From positions 2,314,955-2,378,954 of the forward strand of contig NZ_CP119804.1 of assembly GCF_029338375.1 (NCBI RefSeq): a stretch of DNA of 64,000 bases. The letters are read 5' to 3'. The notes under the pieces were generated by a model, which saw only the letters and a program-made list of their open reading frames with translations, made no database searches and had not been told where the DNA came from. This document shows positions 1-9,201 of the stretch, piece by piece. A program made the translations under genes and the position numbers. Position 1 is the first letter of the stretch. Each line of letters starts with the position of its first letter. The stretch comes from Halorussus lipolyticus. Its GTDB lineage: Archaea; Halobacteriota; Halobacteria; Halobacteriales; Haladaptataceae.

Positions 1-282
1 TTGGGCGTCGGGTTCGTCGTCGCCGCGCGGCGCGACCGACCCTACGTCGCGCTCGGAACCGCGGGCGGCATGACGGGCGCGTTCGTCGCGCTCGTGGCGG
101 TCCTGCTGTACCCCACCGTCGAACCCCTGACCGGCCTGACCGTCGAGGAGGCCATCATCGGCGCGCCCGCCGTCGAGTTGCTGACCGTCGGGGCCGCGCT
201 CCTGATTCCGCTGGTGTTGACCTACTTCGCCGTCCTCTACTCGGCGTTCAGTGGTCCAATCGACGTCGAGGAGTCGTACTGA
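1..282 (+). CDS. cydB: Cytochrome bd oxidase subunit II-like protein, C-terminal part
   Basis: The reading frame is open from the first base of the window, so this is the C-terminal 93 residues of a longer protein. It has two hydrophobic segments (about residues 23-41 and 60-82). The last segment, with a P-x-V-L-T-Y motif followed by a short polar tail, resembles the final transmembrane helix of CydB, which with CydA forms the quinol oxidase cytochrome bd in the membrane. The assignment rests on this short stretch only; another multi-helix membrane protein is possible. It ends 161 bases before the mechanosensitive channel gene. Confidence 0.45.
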   Translation: MGVGFVVAARRDRPYVALGTAGGMTGAFVALVAVLLYPTVEPLTGLTVEEAIIGAPAVELLTVGAALLIPLVLTYFAVLYSAFSGPIDVEESY

Positions 283-290
283 ATCGGCGT

Positions 291-360
291 AAAGAAATTT
301 ATACAATTGCTTTAGAAACGTATAAGATTTTTAAGAGTGACTGATTGTGTCTTCGAGCGG
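291..360 (+). repeat. Dispersed AT-rich intergenic repeat, copy 1
   Basis: This AT-rich segment starts 9 bases after the cydB-like stop. Its core, ACAATTGCTTTAGAAAC, is followed by a T-rich block (TTTTTAAGA) and an end block, ATTGTGTCTTCGAG. The same order of blocks recurs at 8801-8871, 15899-15968 and, on the other strand, 44868-44930, with a weaker copy at 33785-33852. Function unknown; it could be a 3'-end or terminator module, a small RNA, or a decayed mobile repeat. Confidence 0.5.
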
Positions 361-411
361 GGAGCCGACTTCGCGGACGTGACGAACGGGACACCGACCG
401 GTGGTCACCGA

Positions 412-418
412 TTTTAAG
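412..418 (+). promoter_or_regulatory. TATA-like box of the MscS gene
   Basis: TTTTAAG lies 26-32 nt before the GTG at 444. This fits a leaderless haloarchaeal transcript and supports GTG 444 as the start rather than the upstream TTG at 345. Confidence 0.5.
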
Positions 419-443
419 CCGATTCCCGTCGTCGTGGCTCAAA

Positions 444-1274
444 GTGACCGTCTCGGACGTTGTGCGCGTTCTTCAGGTGGAGTTTTCGGACCTCCCCATC
501 GGCGGCTACCTCGAACTGCTCTGGGACTTCGCGCTGTTCGTCGTCCTTTTCGGGGTCCTGTACGCCATCGGTCGGCGAGTCGTCCTGCCGATAGTCGAGC
601 GCGCGCTCGGCATCCAGCGAATCCAAGAGACCATCGCCAGCGCGGCGGTCAAGACCATCCACGTCGCCGTGGTTCTGGCGGCGCTCCGCCTCGCGCTCGA
701 CGCCACGGGCTACGGCTACCTGCTGTCCATCCCGCCGACCGTAATCGCGGCGCTGACCGTCGCTGTCGGGTTCGCCAGTCGGGACATCGCGGCCAACCTC
801 GTGGGCGGGGTGTTCATCGTCACGGACCCGAAGTTCAACATCGGCGACTGGATTCGCTGGCAGGGCAAGGAGGGCATCATCGAGGACATCAGTTTCCGCG
901 TCACTCGCGTCCGGACCTTCGACAACGAACTGTTGACCGTGCCGAACTCCCAACTCGCCACGAACGCGGTGGTCAACGCGGTCGCAAAGTCCCCGAGGAG
1001 GGTCTCGCACACCTTCCACGTCAGCGACGACGCCGACCTCGGGCACGTCGCCGAGGTCCTCGTCGAGGAGGCCCGCGCTCACGACGACGTGTTAGACCGC
1101 CCGACGCCGACGGCCCGAGTCACCGAACTCGACAACGGTCTGGCCGGCGTGCAGGCCCGCTACTGGATAGACAAGCCCTCGCGCGAGGCGTTCGTGACCA
1201 TCCGGTCGGAGTACTTCCAGCGGGTCAACCGCCGATTGAACGAGGACGGCATCGAACTGCCCGAAAGCGGGTAG
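444..1274 (+). CDS. Small-conductance mechanosensitive channel, MscS family
   Basis: A 276-residue membrane protein that should open under membrane tension to release solutes after osmotic downshock. Three hydrophobic segments lie at about residues 23-43, 65-88 and 95-125. They are followed by the MscS beta domain, with the typical run G-F-A-S-R-D-I-A-A-N-L, then G-D-W-I and the conserved V-P-N-S. The C-terminal part matches the mixed alpha/beta domain. The GTG at 444 is preferred to TTG 345 because it sits 26-32 nt after a TATA-like box and the added upstream residues are unlike membrane protein. Its stop touches the stop of the convergent regulator gene. Confidence 0.85.
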   Translation: MTVSDVVRVLQVEFSDLPIGGYLELLWDFALFVVLFGVLYAIGRRVVLPIVERALGIQRIQETIASAAVKTIHVAVVLAALRLALDATGYGYLLSIPPTVIAALTVAVGFASRDIAANLVGGVFIVTDPKFNIGDWIRWQGKEGIIEDISFRVTRVRTFDNELLTVPNSQLATNAVVNAVAKSPRRVSHTFHVSDDADLGHVAEVLVEEARAHDDVLDRPTPTARVTELDNGLAGVQARYWIDKPSREAFVTIRSEYFQRVNRRLNEDGIELPESG

Positions 1275-1919
1275 TCAGAGGTACTGTGCCAACCCGGCGA
1301 CGACTTTGTTCTCCGCCCGTCGAAGATGCTCCTCGAAGGTCCGGCGCTCGACGCCCAACTTGCCGGCAACTTCGGCGGTAGTCGCGTCGCGGGGAATCCG
1401 GTAGTAGCCCATCTCGACCGCGGTCAGCAGGGCCTCGTGCTGTCGGGGCGAGAGGTCCGGCAGGGCCGAGTCGAGGGTCAGCAGGGGCCGGTCGGCCCGG
1501 ACCGACGCCACCTCGCGCTTCGAGTCCACGACCACCGGGAACTCCGCAGACACGTCCCGGTAGAACGCGGTCAGGTTCCCGGCGTCGAGCGCCAGCACCC
1601 GGCACCACTTCCGGCCCTCGGCGTACCGCAGGGGCGGCACGAGGAGACAGTCGTGTTCGGCCAGCGTGGCCTCGATTGGGTCGTCGCCGTGTTCTTTCAG
1701 ACAGGCGTCGGTGATGAGCAGGCGCTCGTCGCCCTCCGCGATTCGCTCCCGGACGCCCACCGCGTCCTCGACGTGGGCGACGACCGATTCGGCCTCCGAC
1801 CCGCCGACGTGAAGCAGGTCGCAGTGGTCGTTGCACCAGAGTTCGACCGTGGTGTCGGTGCCCGCGGTGGCAGACGAGTACGCGCCGGGGTGTTCGATTC
1901 CGAGGACCGCTTCGTGCAT
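1275..1919 (-). CDS. Bacterio-opsin-activator-type HTH regulator, likely histidine-utilisation regulator
   Basis: A 214-residue protein. The N-terminal two thirds resemble the sensory part of haloarchaeal bat-type regulators, with several Cys residues (C-N-D-H-C near residue 30). The C-terminal 55 residues, starting L-S-P-R-Q-H-E-A-L and containing a helix-turn-helix (T-A-E-V-A-x-K-L-G-V-x-R-R-T-F-x-E-H-L), are the HTH_10 domain. The ATG at 1919 follows a TTTAAATA box by about 25 nt, so the longer frame starting at 2033 is not used. It is divergent from hutU across an 87-nt shared promoter region, so control of the hut operon is inferred from position. The ligand is unknown. Confidence 0.75.
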   Translation of the reverse strand: MHEAVLGIEHPGAYSSATAGTDTTVELWCNDHCDLLHVGGSEAESVVAHVEDAVGVRERIAEGDERLLITDACLKEHGDDPIEATLAEHDCLLVPPLRYAEGRKWCRVLALDAGNLTAFYRDVSAEFPVVVDSKREVASVRADRPLLTLDSALPDLSPRQHEALLTAVEMGYYRIPRDATTAEVAGKLGVERRTFEEHLRRAENKVVAGLAQYL

Positions 1920-1940
1920 CGACCCACACTCGGCGGTGAT

Positions 1941-1985
1941 AGTATTTAAATCCCCCTCCAAAAGGTGGTATTCAGGTATTTGCCT
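1941..1985. promoter_or_regulatory. Divergent promoter region of the regulator and hut operon
   Basis: The gap between the two start codons (1919 and 2007) contains TATTTAAA at 1943-1950, correctly placed for the minus-strand regulator. AGGTATTT at 1974-1981 lies 26-33 nt before the hutU ATG. Both genes therefore look leaderless. Any operator for the neighbouring regulator would have to lie in or between these boxes. Confidence 0.55.
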
Positions 1986-2006
1986 CTCGCGCCCGAACAG
2001 TATGGT

Positions 2007-3827
2007 ATGAGCGAAGGCCAACCGGAACAGCAAGCCGAAGAAGACGGCGAGGCCGACGAGGCCACGGGCGAGTCCGAGTGGAGCGTCGGCGAACCCAGCG
2101 ACCAGTGGCGCGAGTATCAGGGTGCGCCGACCGGCACCGACATCGAGTGCGAGGGGTGGCGACAGGAGGCCGCCCTCCGAATGCTGAACAACAACCTCGA
2201 CCCCGAAGTCGCCGAGAAACCCGAGGACCTCGTGGTCTACGGCGGCACCGGTCGGGCCGCCCGGTCGTGGGACGCCTACGACGCCCTCCTCGCCGAACTC
2301 CGCGAACTGGACGACGACGAGACCTTACTCGTCCAGTCGGGCAAACCGGTCGGTCGATTCGAGACGCACGAGAAAGCCCCCAGAGTCCTCATCGCCAACT
2401 CCAACCTCGTGGGCAAGTGGGACGACTGGGAACACTTCCACGAACTCGAAGCGAAGGGCCTCATCATGTACGGCCAGATGACCGCCGGGTCGTGGGCCTA
2501 CATCGGCACACAGGGAATCATCCAAGGGACCTACGAGACCCTCGCCGAACTCGGCGAACAGCACTACCCCGACCGGAACGGTCTCGAAGGCAAAATCGTC
2601 GTCACCGGCGGCCTCGGCGGCATGGGCGGTGCCCAACCCCTCGCGGTCACGATGAACCACGGCGTCTGCATCTCTGCCGAAGTAGACGAGGAGCGCATCG
2701 ACCGCAGAATCGAGACCGGGTACTGTCAGGACAAGACCGACGACTTGGACGAGGCAATCGAGAAGGCCAAACAGGCCGCCGAGAAAGGCGAACCCTACTC
2801 GGTCGGCGTCCACATCAACGCCGCGGACATGCTGGAAGGGATGCTCGAACGCGGCTTCGTCCCCGACGTAATCACCGACCAGACAAGCGCCCACGACGAG
2901 TTGGAAGGCTACTACCCCTCGGGCTACACCGTGGCCGAGGCCGACCAACTCCGAGACGAAAATCCCGAAAAGTACGTCGAAGAAAGCCTCGACACGATGG
3001 AGCGCCACGTCCAAGGAATCCTCGACATGCAGGACGAGGGAGCCATTGCCTTCGAGTACGGCAACAACATCCGCGGGCAGGTGAAGGAACACCGGAATCT
3101 GGAGGAGGCCTTCGACTACCCCGGATTCGTCCCGGCCTACATCCGACCGCTGTTCTGCAGAGGGAAGGGACCCTTCCGGTGGGCCGCGCTGTCGGGCGAC
3201 CCCGAGGACATCCATCGAACCGACGAGGCCGTCAAGGAACTGTTCCCCGAGAAGGACCACCTCCATCGCTGGATAGACCTCGCCCAAGAGCAGGTCGAGT
3301 TCCAAGGACTCCCCTCTCGCGTCTGCTGGTTGGGCTATCAGGCAGACGGCGGAGACGGGAATGACGGAGACGGCGGAGACGACGAGGACAATCTGACCGA
3401 GCGCGCCCGGTTCGCGCTCCGAATCAACGAACTCGTCGCCGAGGGAGAAATCTCGGCCCCAGTCGTGGTGACCCGCGACCACTTGGACGCCGGGAGCGTG
3501 GCGAGTCCGAACCGCGAGACAGAGGCCATGAAAGACGGCTCTGACGCCATCGCGGACTGGCCGATTCTGAACGCCCTGCTGAACTGCGCCGCCGGGGCCG
3601 ACATCGTGTCGGTCCACGACGGCGGCGGAGTCGGCATCGGCAACGCGCTCCACACGAACAACCACGTCGTGCTGGACGGGTCGGACCTCGCCGAGGAGAA
3701 GGCCCGGCGCGTCTTCACCACCGACCCCGGAATGGGCGTGATTCGCCACGCCGACGCTGGCTACGACGAGGCGCTCGCAGAGGCCGACGAGTCGAACGTC
3801 GCGGTACCGATGCGGGACCACGAATGA
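2007..3827 (+). CDS. hutU: Urocanate hydratase
   Basis: A cytosolic NAD-dependent enzyme that converts urocanate to imidazolonepropionate, the second step of histidine breakdown. The 606-residue protein carries the urocanase signatures [12 protein letters not shown] (NAD site), [10 protein letters not shown], and near the end H-D-G-G-G-V-G-I-G. It is longer than the usual 550-560 residues; part of the excess is an acidic insertion rich in Gly, Asp and Asn at about residues 447-463, between the NAD domain and the C-terminal part. The ATG at 2007 follows a TATA-like box. The stop overlaps the hutG start as ATGA. Confidence 0.95.
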   Translation: MSEGQPEQQAEEDGEADEATGESEWSVGEPSDQWREYQGAPTGTDIECEGWRQEAALRMLNNNLDPEVAEKPEDLVVYGGTGRAARSWDAYDALLAELRELDDDETLLVQSGKPVGRFETHEKAPRVLIANSNLVGKWDDWEHFHELEAKGLIMYGQMTAGSWAYIGTQGIIQGTYETLAELGEQHYPDRNGLEGKIVVTGGLGGMGGAQPLAVTMNHGVCISAEVDEERIDRRIETGYCQDKTDDLDEAIEKAKQAAEKGEPYSVGVHINAADMLEGMLERGFVPDVITDQTSAHDELEGYYPSGYTVAEADQLRDENPEKYVEESLDTMERHVQGILDMQDEGAIAFEYGNNIRGQVKEHRNLEEAFDYPGFVPAYIRPLFCRGKGPFRWAALSGDPEDIHRTDEAVKELFPEKDHLHRWIDLAQEQVEFQGLPSRVCWLGYQADGGDGNDGDGGDDEDNLTERARFALRINELVAEGEISAPVVVTRDHLDAGSVASPNRETEAMKDGSDAIADWPILNALLNCAAGADIVSVHDGGGVGIGNALHTNNHVVLDGSDLAEEKARRVFTTDPGMGVIRHADAGYDEALAEADESNVAVPMRDHE

Positions 3828-4798
3828 CTGAGTGCGAACACACCTTCAATTGGATGGGACCCTCGAACGATTCGAACGACGAGCAGTTCGGCCACGTGGT
3901 CGAACTGGCGAGTATCGCTGAGGCCGACCGCTTCGACGCCGTGCTGGTCGGGGAACCGTTCGACCGGGCGGTCATCGGTCGAAAGGGCGCGAGCGAGGGA
4001 CCGGCGGCGCTCCGCCAGCACCTCGCCGGGACCAAGACCCACCACTTCGACGCCGGGCCGGTGGGGTCCATCGCGGACCTCGGGGACGTGACCCTCGGCG
4101 ACGGAGAGGAGGACTCTGGTTCTGTCGCCGACCTGCAGGAGCGCGTCCGGACCATCACCGAACAGGTCCACGACGCCGACGCCTTCCCGGTCTTCCTCGG
4201 GGGCGACAACTCGATGACCTACCCGAACGCTGTCCCCCTGCTGGAGGAGGACACCCTCGGCGTCCTCAACTTCGACGCCCACCTCGACGTTCGAGAGGTC
4301 GGCGACGACCCGACCAGCGGGACGCCCTACCGCCAACTCTACGAGGAGGGTCTCGATGCCTACGCCTGCGTCGGTGCCCGGCACTTCGAGACCTCGACCA
4401 ACTACGCCGAGTACGTCCGCGGACAGGGCGGCGAGGTGGTCACGGCCGAGGAGGTCGGCGACGACGAAGTGGCGGCAATCGACCGGGCGCTCGATTCGCT
4501 CGGCGACGTGGACCAGATTTACGTCAGCGTGGATTTGGACGTGTTGGAGGCCTCGGCCGCACCCGGTGTGAGCGCGCCGACTCCCGGCGGCATCACGACC
4601 CGCGAACTGTTCCGGATGCTCCGACTGCTCGGTGCCGAGGACCGACTCGCCGGGTTCGAGGTCGTGGAGTGCGCGCCGGGCCTCGAATCGGGCACCGCGA
4701 ACCTGACCGCGACCGCCGGAGCGAGAGCAATCGCCCACCTGCTGAGTGCCCGGCCGAAGGAATCCAGTCGGTCCCACCGCTCGGAGGGTCAGCGATGA
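3824..4798 (+). CDS. hutG: Formimidoylglutamase
   Basis: An arginase/agmatinase-family enzyme of 324 residues that hydrolyses N-formimidoyl-L-glutamate to glutamate and formamide, the last step of this version of the histidine pathway. The metal-binding motifs are all present: [13 protein letters not shown] and [10 protein letters not shown]. The first motif has Asn where many family members have His (GGDHS), which is worth noting. It overlaps hutU by 4 bases at its start and hutI by 4 bases at its end, so translation is probably coupled. Confidence 0.9.
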   Translation: MTECEHTFNWMGPSNDSNDEQFGHVVELASIAEADRFDAVLVGEPFDRAVIGRKGASEGPAALRQHLAGTKTHHFDAGPVGSIADLGDVTLGDGEEDSGSVADLQERVRTITEQVHDADAFPVFLGGDNSMTYPNAVPLLEEDTLGVLNFDAHLDVREVGDDPTSGTPYRQLYEEGLDAYACVGARHFETSTNYAEYVRGQGGEVVTAEEVGDDEVAAIDRALDSLGDVDQIYVSVDLDVLEASAAPGVSAPTPGGITTRELFRMLRLLGAEDRLAGFEVVECAPGLESGTANLTATAGARAIAHLLSARPKESSRSHRSEGQR

Positions 4799-6039
4799 CG
4801 CTCACGGCAGTCGTCCACGACGCCGCCGAAATCGTCACGCTCGAAGAAACCGAGGCCGAAGGTGAGGAGGGCGGTTACGACCTCGGCATCTACGAGGACG
4901 CCGCCATCGCAATCGAAGACGGGAAGGTCGCTCGGGTCGGCCCGACCGGTCCCGTCACCCGCGAGTTCCCGCCGGAGAACGCGGTCCACGACGTGGACGC
5001 CACCGGCAAATCGGTGATTCCGGGGTTCGTGGACCCGCACACTCACGCCCTCTTTGCTGGCGACCGGTCCGACGAGTTCGAGGCCAAACTGCGGGGCAAG
5101 ACCTATCAGGAGATTCTCGAAGACGGCGGCGGCATCCTCCGGACCGTCAGGGCGACCCGCGAGGCGGGAGACGAGCAACTGCTCGACAACCTGCTCGGGC
5201 ACCTCGACACGATGCTGGCCCACGGGACTACCACAGTCGAAGTCAAATCCGGCTACGGTCTCGACACCGAGACCGAACTCCGGATGCTCGACATCATCGA
5301 CCGAGCGGACGATTCGCATCCGGTGGACGTGGTTCCGACCTTCATGGGTGCCCACGCGGTGCCGGAGGACAGGGAGACAGACGAGTACGTCGAGGAGGTC
5401 GTGAACGACCAGATTCCCGAAGTCGAATCGCAGGGCATCGCCCAGTTCTGCGACGTGTTCTGCGAGGAGGGCGTCTTCGACGTGGACCAGTCCCGCAGAG
5501 TGCTGGAAGCCGGGAAGGAGGCCGGACTGACCCCGAAGGTCCACGCCGAGGAGTTGGCCCACATCGGCGGGACCCAGTTGGCGGCCGAAGTCGGAGCGAC
5601 GAGCGCCGACCACCTCCTCCACTCGACCGACGAGGACATCTCTGCGCTAGTCGAATCCGACGTGGTGCCGGTCCTGCTCCCCGGCACCGCCTTCGGCCTC
5701 GGCGCGGAGTACGCCGACGCCCGGCAGTTCATCGAGGCCGGGGCGGACGTGGCGATAGCGACCGACTTCAACCCCAACTGCTACAGTCAGAGCATGGGCT
5801 TCGCGTCCTCGCTGGCCTGCGTCGAGATGGGGATGACCCCCGCCGAGGCCCTCGTGGCTTCGACCACTAACGCGGCCGCCGCGCTCGACCGGCCCGAATC
5901 GGTCGGGACCTTGCGGGAGGGGTCGCCCGGTGACATGGCGATTCTCGACGCGCCGACCCACGTCCACGTGCCCTACAACTTCGGCGTGAACGCGGTCGAG
6001 ACAGTCCTGAAGGACGGGGAGGTGGTTCACCGTGACTGA
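4795..6039 (+). CDS. hutI: Imidazolonepropionase
   Basis: A metal-dependent amidohydrolase of 414 residues that opens the imidazolone ring to give formimidoylglutamate. The metal-site motif P-G-F-V-D-P-H-T-H-A lies near residue 78. Downstream are H-A-E-E-L, H-L-L-H and the late Asp in A-T-D-F-N-P-N-C. The start at 4795 is chosen because it gives the ATGA overlap with hutG and the family length; the in-frame upstream ATG at 4669 lies inside hutG. It overlaps hutH by 8 bases. Confidence 0.94.
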   Translation: MTLTAVVHDAAEIVTLEETEAEGEEGGYDLGIYEDAAIAIEDGKVARVGPTGPVTREFPPENAVHDVDATGKSVIPGFVDPHTHALFAGDRSDEFEAKLRGKTYQEILEDGGGILRTVRATREAGDEQLLDNLLGHLDTMLAHGTTTVEVKSGYGLDTETELRMLDIIDRADDSHPVDVVPTFMGAHAVPEDRETDEYVEEVVNDQIPEVESQGIAQFCDVFCEEGVFDVDQSRRVLEAGKEAGLTPKVHAEELAHIGGTQLAAEVGATSADHLLHSTDEDISALVESDVVPVLLPGTAFGLGAEYADARQFIEAGADVAIATDFNPNCYSQSMGFASSLACVEMGMTPAEALVASTTNAAAALDRPESVGTLREGSPGDMAILDAPTHVHVPYNFGVNAVETVLKDGEVVHRD

Positions 6040-7666
6040 TTCGAATTCCGACGCTGACCCCGACTCGGGACCGAACGCCGACCCGGAACCGGTCCGCGCC
6101 GACGGGGAGAGTCTAGTGCCGGAGGACGTGGCGCTGGTCGCCCGAGAGGACGCCCGAGTCGTCGTGCCCGAGTCGGCCCGCGAGGAGGTCCGGACCGCCC
6201 GCGAGCGCGTCGAGGAGGTCGTCGAGAGCGGCGACCCCGTGTACGGCGTGAACACCGGGTTCGGCGAACTCGTGGACCAGCGCATCCCCCGCGAGGACGT
6301 AGAGCAGTTGCAGTTGAACTTGGTCCGAAGCCACGCCGCCGGGGCGGGCCGGGAGTTGGACCGCGAGGAGGTCCGGGCGTTGCTTTTGGGGCGACTCAAC
6401 GCCTTAGTCAAGGGTTACTCGGGGGTTCGGGAGAGCGTCGTGGACCTCCTCGTCGGGATGCTCAACGAGGGGGTTCACCCCGTGGTCAAATCTCGGGGGA
6501 GTCTGGGCGCAAGCGGGGACCTCGCACCCCTCGCTCACCTCGCGCTGGTGCTGGTCGGCGAGGGCGAGGCCGAAGTCGAGACGGCCGAGGGAACCGAGCG
6601 CATGGCCGGCGCAGAGGCCCTCTCTGCGGTCGGTCTCGAACCCCTCACGCTCCGGGCGAAGGAGGGCATCGCGCTCATCAACGGGACCCAGTTGTCGGTC
6701 GGACTGGCGGCGCTGGCGGTCGTGGACGCCGAGCGAGCGGTCCGGGCCGGCGACGTGGCCGGGGCGCTCACCACCGAGGTCACGATGGGGACCACCGCCT
6801 CCTGCGACCAGTCGATTGCGGCAGTCAGGCCTCACGAAGGGCACGCCGAGAGCGCCCGGAACGTCAAGCGACTGACCGCCGAGTCCGAAATCGTGGAGTC
6901 CCACCGCAACTGCGACCGGGTGCAGGACGCCTACTCGATTCGGTGCCTGCCGCAGGTCCACGGCGCGGTCCGGGACGCGATTGCCCACCTCCGGGAGGCC
7001 GTCGAAGTCGAACTGAACAGCGCGACCGACAACCCGCTCATCTTCGACGCGGCGGACGCCGACGAGCGCGCTTCGGGGACCGAGAACGCCGCGGTCCTAT
7101 CGGGCGGGAACTTCCACGGCGACCCGCTCGCGCTCCCGCTGGACTACCTCACGAACGCGATTACCGAGTTGGCGGCCATCTGCGAGCGCCGGGTCGATAG
7201 GATGCTGAACCCGAACGTGCAGGAACCCCACTTGCCGCCATTCCTGACCGAGGGAAGCGGCCTGCGCTCGGGGTACATGATTGCCCAGTACACCGCGGCG
7301 GCGCTGGTCAACGAGAATCGAGCGACAGGGCGGCCCTCGATGGACAACACGCCGGTCAGCGGGAATCAGGAGGACCACGTGAGCATGAGCGCCCAGTCGG
7401 CGTTCGACGCTCGGTCTGCGGTCGAGAACGCGAGTACGGTGGTCGGCATCGAACTGCTCTGCGGCGCGCAGGCCGCGGACTTCATAGACGAGGACCTCGC
7501 CCACGGCGTCGGCACCGGCGCGGCGTATCAGGCGGTCCGGGACGTAGTGCCGCCGCTGGTCGAGGACAGGCCGATTCACGACGACATCGAGAGCGCCGAC
7601 GCGCTGGTCTGGTCGGGACTGCTCGAGGAGCGAGTCGAAGACGCACTCGACGAATCGCTGGCCTGA
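6032..7666 (+). CDS. hutH: Histidine ammonia-lyase
   Basis: Removes ammonia from L-histidine to give urocanate, the entry step of the pathway. The 544-residue protein has the Ala-Ser-Gly triad (residues 160-162, in the context S-L-G-A-S-G-D-L-A-P-L) that forms the MIO prosthetic group. Other family motifs are Y-G-V-N-T-G-F-G-E, S-A-T-D-N-P-L and Q-E-D-H-V-S-M. It starts with GTG, overlapping the end of hutI, and has an acidic N-terminal extension of about 25 residues. It is the last gene of the operon. Confidence 0.95.
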   Translation: MTDSNSDADPDSGPNADPEPVRADGESLVPEDVALVAREDARVVVPESAREEVRTARERVEEVVESGDPVYGVNTGFGELVDQRIPREDVEQLQLNLVRSHAAGAGRELDREEVRALLLGRLNALVKGYSGVRESVVDLLVGMLNEGVHPVVKSRGSLGASGDLAPLAHLALVLVGEGEAEVETAEGTERMAGAEALSAVGLEPLTLRAKEGIALINGTQLSVGLAALAVVDAERAVRAGDVAGALTTEVTMGTTASCDQSIAAVRPHEGHAESARNVKRLTAESEIVESHRNCDRVQDAYSIRCLPQVHGAVRDAIAHLREAVEVELNSATDNPLIFDAADADERASGTENAAVLSGGNFHGDPLALPLDYLTNAITELAAICERRVDRMLNPNVQEPHLPPFLTEGSGLRSGYMIAQYTAAALVNENRATGRPSMDNTPVSGNQEDHVSMSAQSAFDARSAVENASTVVGIELLCGAQAADFIDEDLAHGVGTGAAYQAVRDVVPPLVEDRPIHDDIESADALVWSGLLEERVEDALDESLA

Positions 7667-7731
7667 CAATTAGTCGAATCGGCGGCGAGTTTCGTGGTCG
7701 AACTGCTCCGGCGATGGGGAGGGCCGCGCCA

Positions 7732-8262
7732 TCAACCCATCAGGTACCGGAGCCAACGGTTCCGTTTTGCGAACTCCGCGTCTTCGAGGAACTCGTCGAG
7801 GCCGAGGATGCGGCCCGCGCCGAACGCCCCGAGACCGAACAGGAGCATCGCGTAGACGATGTGTGAGTCGATGACGAGGCCGTTCGCCAGCGGCAGGCTC
7901 GCCGCCCAGTAGAACACCATCATCACCGCGCCCCAGAACGCGCTCCAGCGGACGAACGCGCCGAGCAGGAGCGCGAGTCCGACCAGCGTCAGGCCCCACT
8001 GGTTGAGCGGGTCGATGAGCCACAACCAGTCGTTGGCCAGCGTGGTCCAGAGACCGCCGAAGGGGTTGCCCGCCGGAATCGCGTTGAGCAGGAAGCCCTT
8101 GGCGGACCACGAGGGGTCGAGGACCTTCGTGATGCCGGCGTAGAACAGCGTCCACCCCATCACCAGACGCAGGGCCAGCAGGGCGTACCCGACCCACGTC
8201 TCGGAGTACGTGAAATTGGTGCGCCGCCCGAACAGTTCGGCTTCGAGTTCACGAGTGGACAT
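7732..8262 (-). CDS. DoxX/DoxD-family membrane protein
   Basis: A 176-residue membrane protein with about four hydrophobic helices. The DoxX-like pattern is A-L-R-L-V-M-G-W-T-L-F-Y-A-G-I-T-K near residues 31-47, followed by further helices containing L-L-L-G-A-F-V-R-W and L-G-A-F-G-A-G-R-I-L-G-L-D. Relatives in archaea and bacteria include the thiosulfate:quinone oxidoreductase subunit DoxD and many proteins of unknown role, so the substrate is not known. A GGTTTAAGG box at 8301-8309 and a GAGGTGA ribosome-binding site just before ATG suggest a short leader. It is convergent with hutH. Confidence 0.8.
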   Translation of the reverse strand: MSTRELEAELFGRRTNFTYSETWVGYALLALRLVMGWTLFYAGITKVLDPSWSAKGFLLNAIPAGNPFGGLWTTLANDWLWLIDPLNQWGLTLVGLALLLGAFVRWSAFWGAVMMVFYWAASLPLANGLVIDSHIVYAMLLFGLGAFGAGRILGLDEFLEDAEFAKRNRWLRYLMG

Positions 8263-8378
8263 CGGTGGTCACCTCACATGCGGTACTTGTTCGGGGAAAC
8301 CCTTAAACCGGGGCCGCGAGTCCCAGAAGCTGAAAATCGGGGCCTCGGCTTATCGACGGCGACAGCGAAGCGTGGGAC

Positions 8379-8783
8379 ATGTACCGAATCTTGGCCGCCA
8401 TCGGCACCGACGAGGAGCGCGCGGTAGAGCAAGCCAGAGCCATCGCCGACCTGCCCCGGAACGGCGACGTGGCGGTGACGCTGTTCCACGACTTCGCCGA
8501 CGACAATCCCGAGGGCGCGTCGGTCCAGCAGGTCGCGGCGGTGCGCCGGGCCGCGGAACTCCTCGAAGACGAGGACATCGAGGTAGACTACGCCGAGTCG
8601 AGCGGTGACGCTGTCCGGGCGGTCCTCGAAACCGCCGACGACATCGGGGCCGACCTGTTGTGTCTGGCCCCCCGAAAGCGGTCGCCGACCGGCAAGGCCA
8701 TCTTCGGGAGCGTCACCCAGCAGGTGATTTTGGAGGCCGACCGGCCGGTGCTGGTGGTCGGCGCAGACGGCGCGGGCGAGTAG
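8379..8783 (+). CDS. Universal stress protein family (UspA)
   Basis: A 134-residue soluble single-domain Usp protein. It starts Y-R-I-L-A-A-I-G-T-D and ends with the typical nucleotide-site pattern R-K-R-S-P-T-G-K-A-I-F-G-S-V-T-Q-Q-V-I followed by R-P-V-L-V-V. The G-x2-G-x9-G-S/T ATP signature is only partly kept (T-G-K-A-I-F-G-S-V). Role inferred from the family: stress or nucleotide-dependent regulation, not specific. It is divergent from the DoxX gene with 116 bases between them. Confidence 0.88.
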   Translation: MYRILAAIGTDEERAVEQARAIADLPRNGDVAVTLFHDFADDNPEGASVQQVAAVRRAAELLEDEDIEVDYAESSGDAVRAVLETADDIGADLLCLAPRKRSPTGKAIFGSVTQQVILEADRPVLVVGADGAGE

Positions 8784-8800
8784 CCGGCGACCGCCCGCAG

Positions 8801-8871
8801 GAATATACACATATACAATTCTTAAAGAAATGAAATTGTTTTCGAGAGTAGTACTCTGATTGCTCTACTCG
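8801..8871 (+). repeat. Dispersed AT-rich intergenic repeat, copy 2
   Basis: Lies 17 bases after the usp stop, in the same direction as usp, in a convergent gap. It contains TACAATTCTTAAAGAAAT, then TTTTCGAGA, then TGATTGCTCT, the same block order as copy 1 at 291-360. The AT content stands out against the flanking GC-rich genes. Confidence 0.5.
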
Positions 8872-8907
8872 GTCGCGCACGGAGCGGTGTCGCGGCACTC
8901 CGGGCGC

Positions 8908-9201
8908 TCAAACCGGCCCGGACGACCACCGCGCTCGGCGGGTCGTCTCGTCGCCGGCCTCGGGCGACTCGGACTCGTCGGAATCCCGCGACTCGCGCTC
9001 GTCTCTGTTCGGTCCGGCGCTCTCGGCGGACGCGCGGAACAGACCGTGTTCGGCGCAGTCGTACACGTCTCGGGCGATGTGCTGGCAGGCCCGACCGCAG
9101 TCCGGACAGGGGACGGTCGGGTCCTCGATTCGGGTGTCGGCGTCCATCTCATGGTAGACCTCGCGCCACCCCGCACTGGGCGACTCGCGCTCGTCAACCA
9201 T
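8908..9201 (-). CDS. Small zinc-ribbon-like protein, CPxCG type
   Basis: A 97-residue acidic protein. The N-terminal part has C-P-D-C-G-R-A-C and then C-A-E-H-G-L-F about 15 residues on, a pattern of Cys/His likely to bind one zinc. The C-terminal half is a low-complexity Ser/Asp/Glu tail. The ATG at 9201 overlaps the end of the upstream zinc protein by 8 bases (ATGGTTGA), so the two are likely co-translated. Small zinc-finger proteins of this kind are abundant in haloarchaea and mostly uncharacterised. Function unknown. Confidence 0.6.
   Translation of the reverse strand: MVDERESPSAGWREVYHEMDADTRIEDPTVPCPDCGRACQHIARDVYDCAEHGLFRASAESAGPNRDERESRDSDESESPEAGDETTRRARWSSGPV

Noticed and set aside
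401..1381. Long Arg-rich frame overlapping the MscS gene, and similar Arg/Pro-rich frames elsewhere (e.g. 2078-3364, 10152-12578)
   Set aside because: These are out-of-frame translations of GC-rich genes: Arg/Pro/Ala-rich, basic in an acidic proteome, and fully overlapping clear genes.
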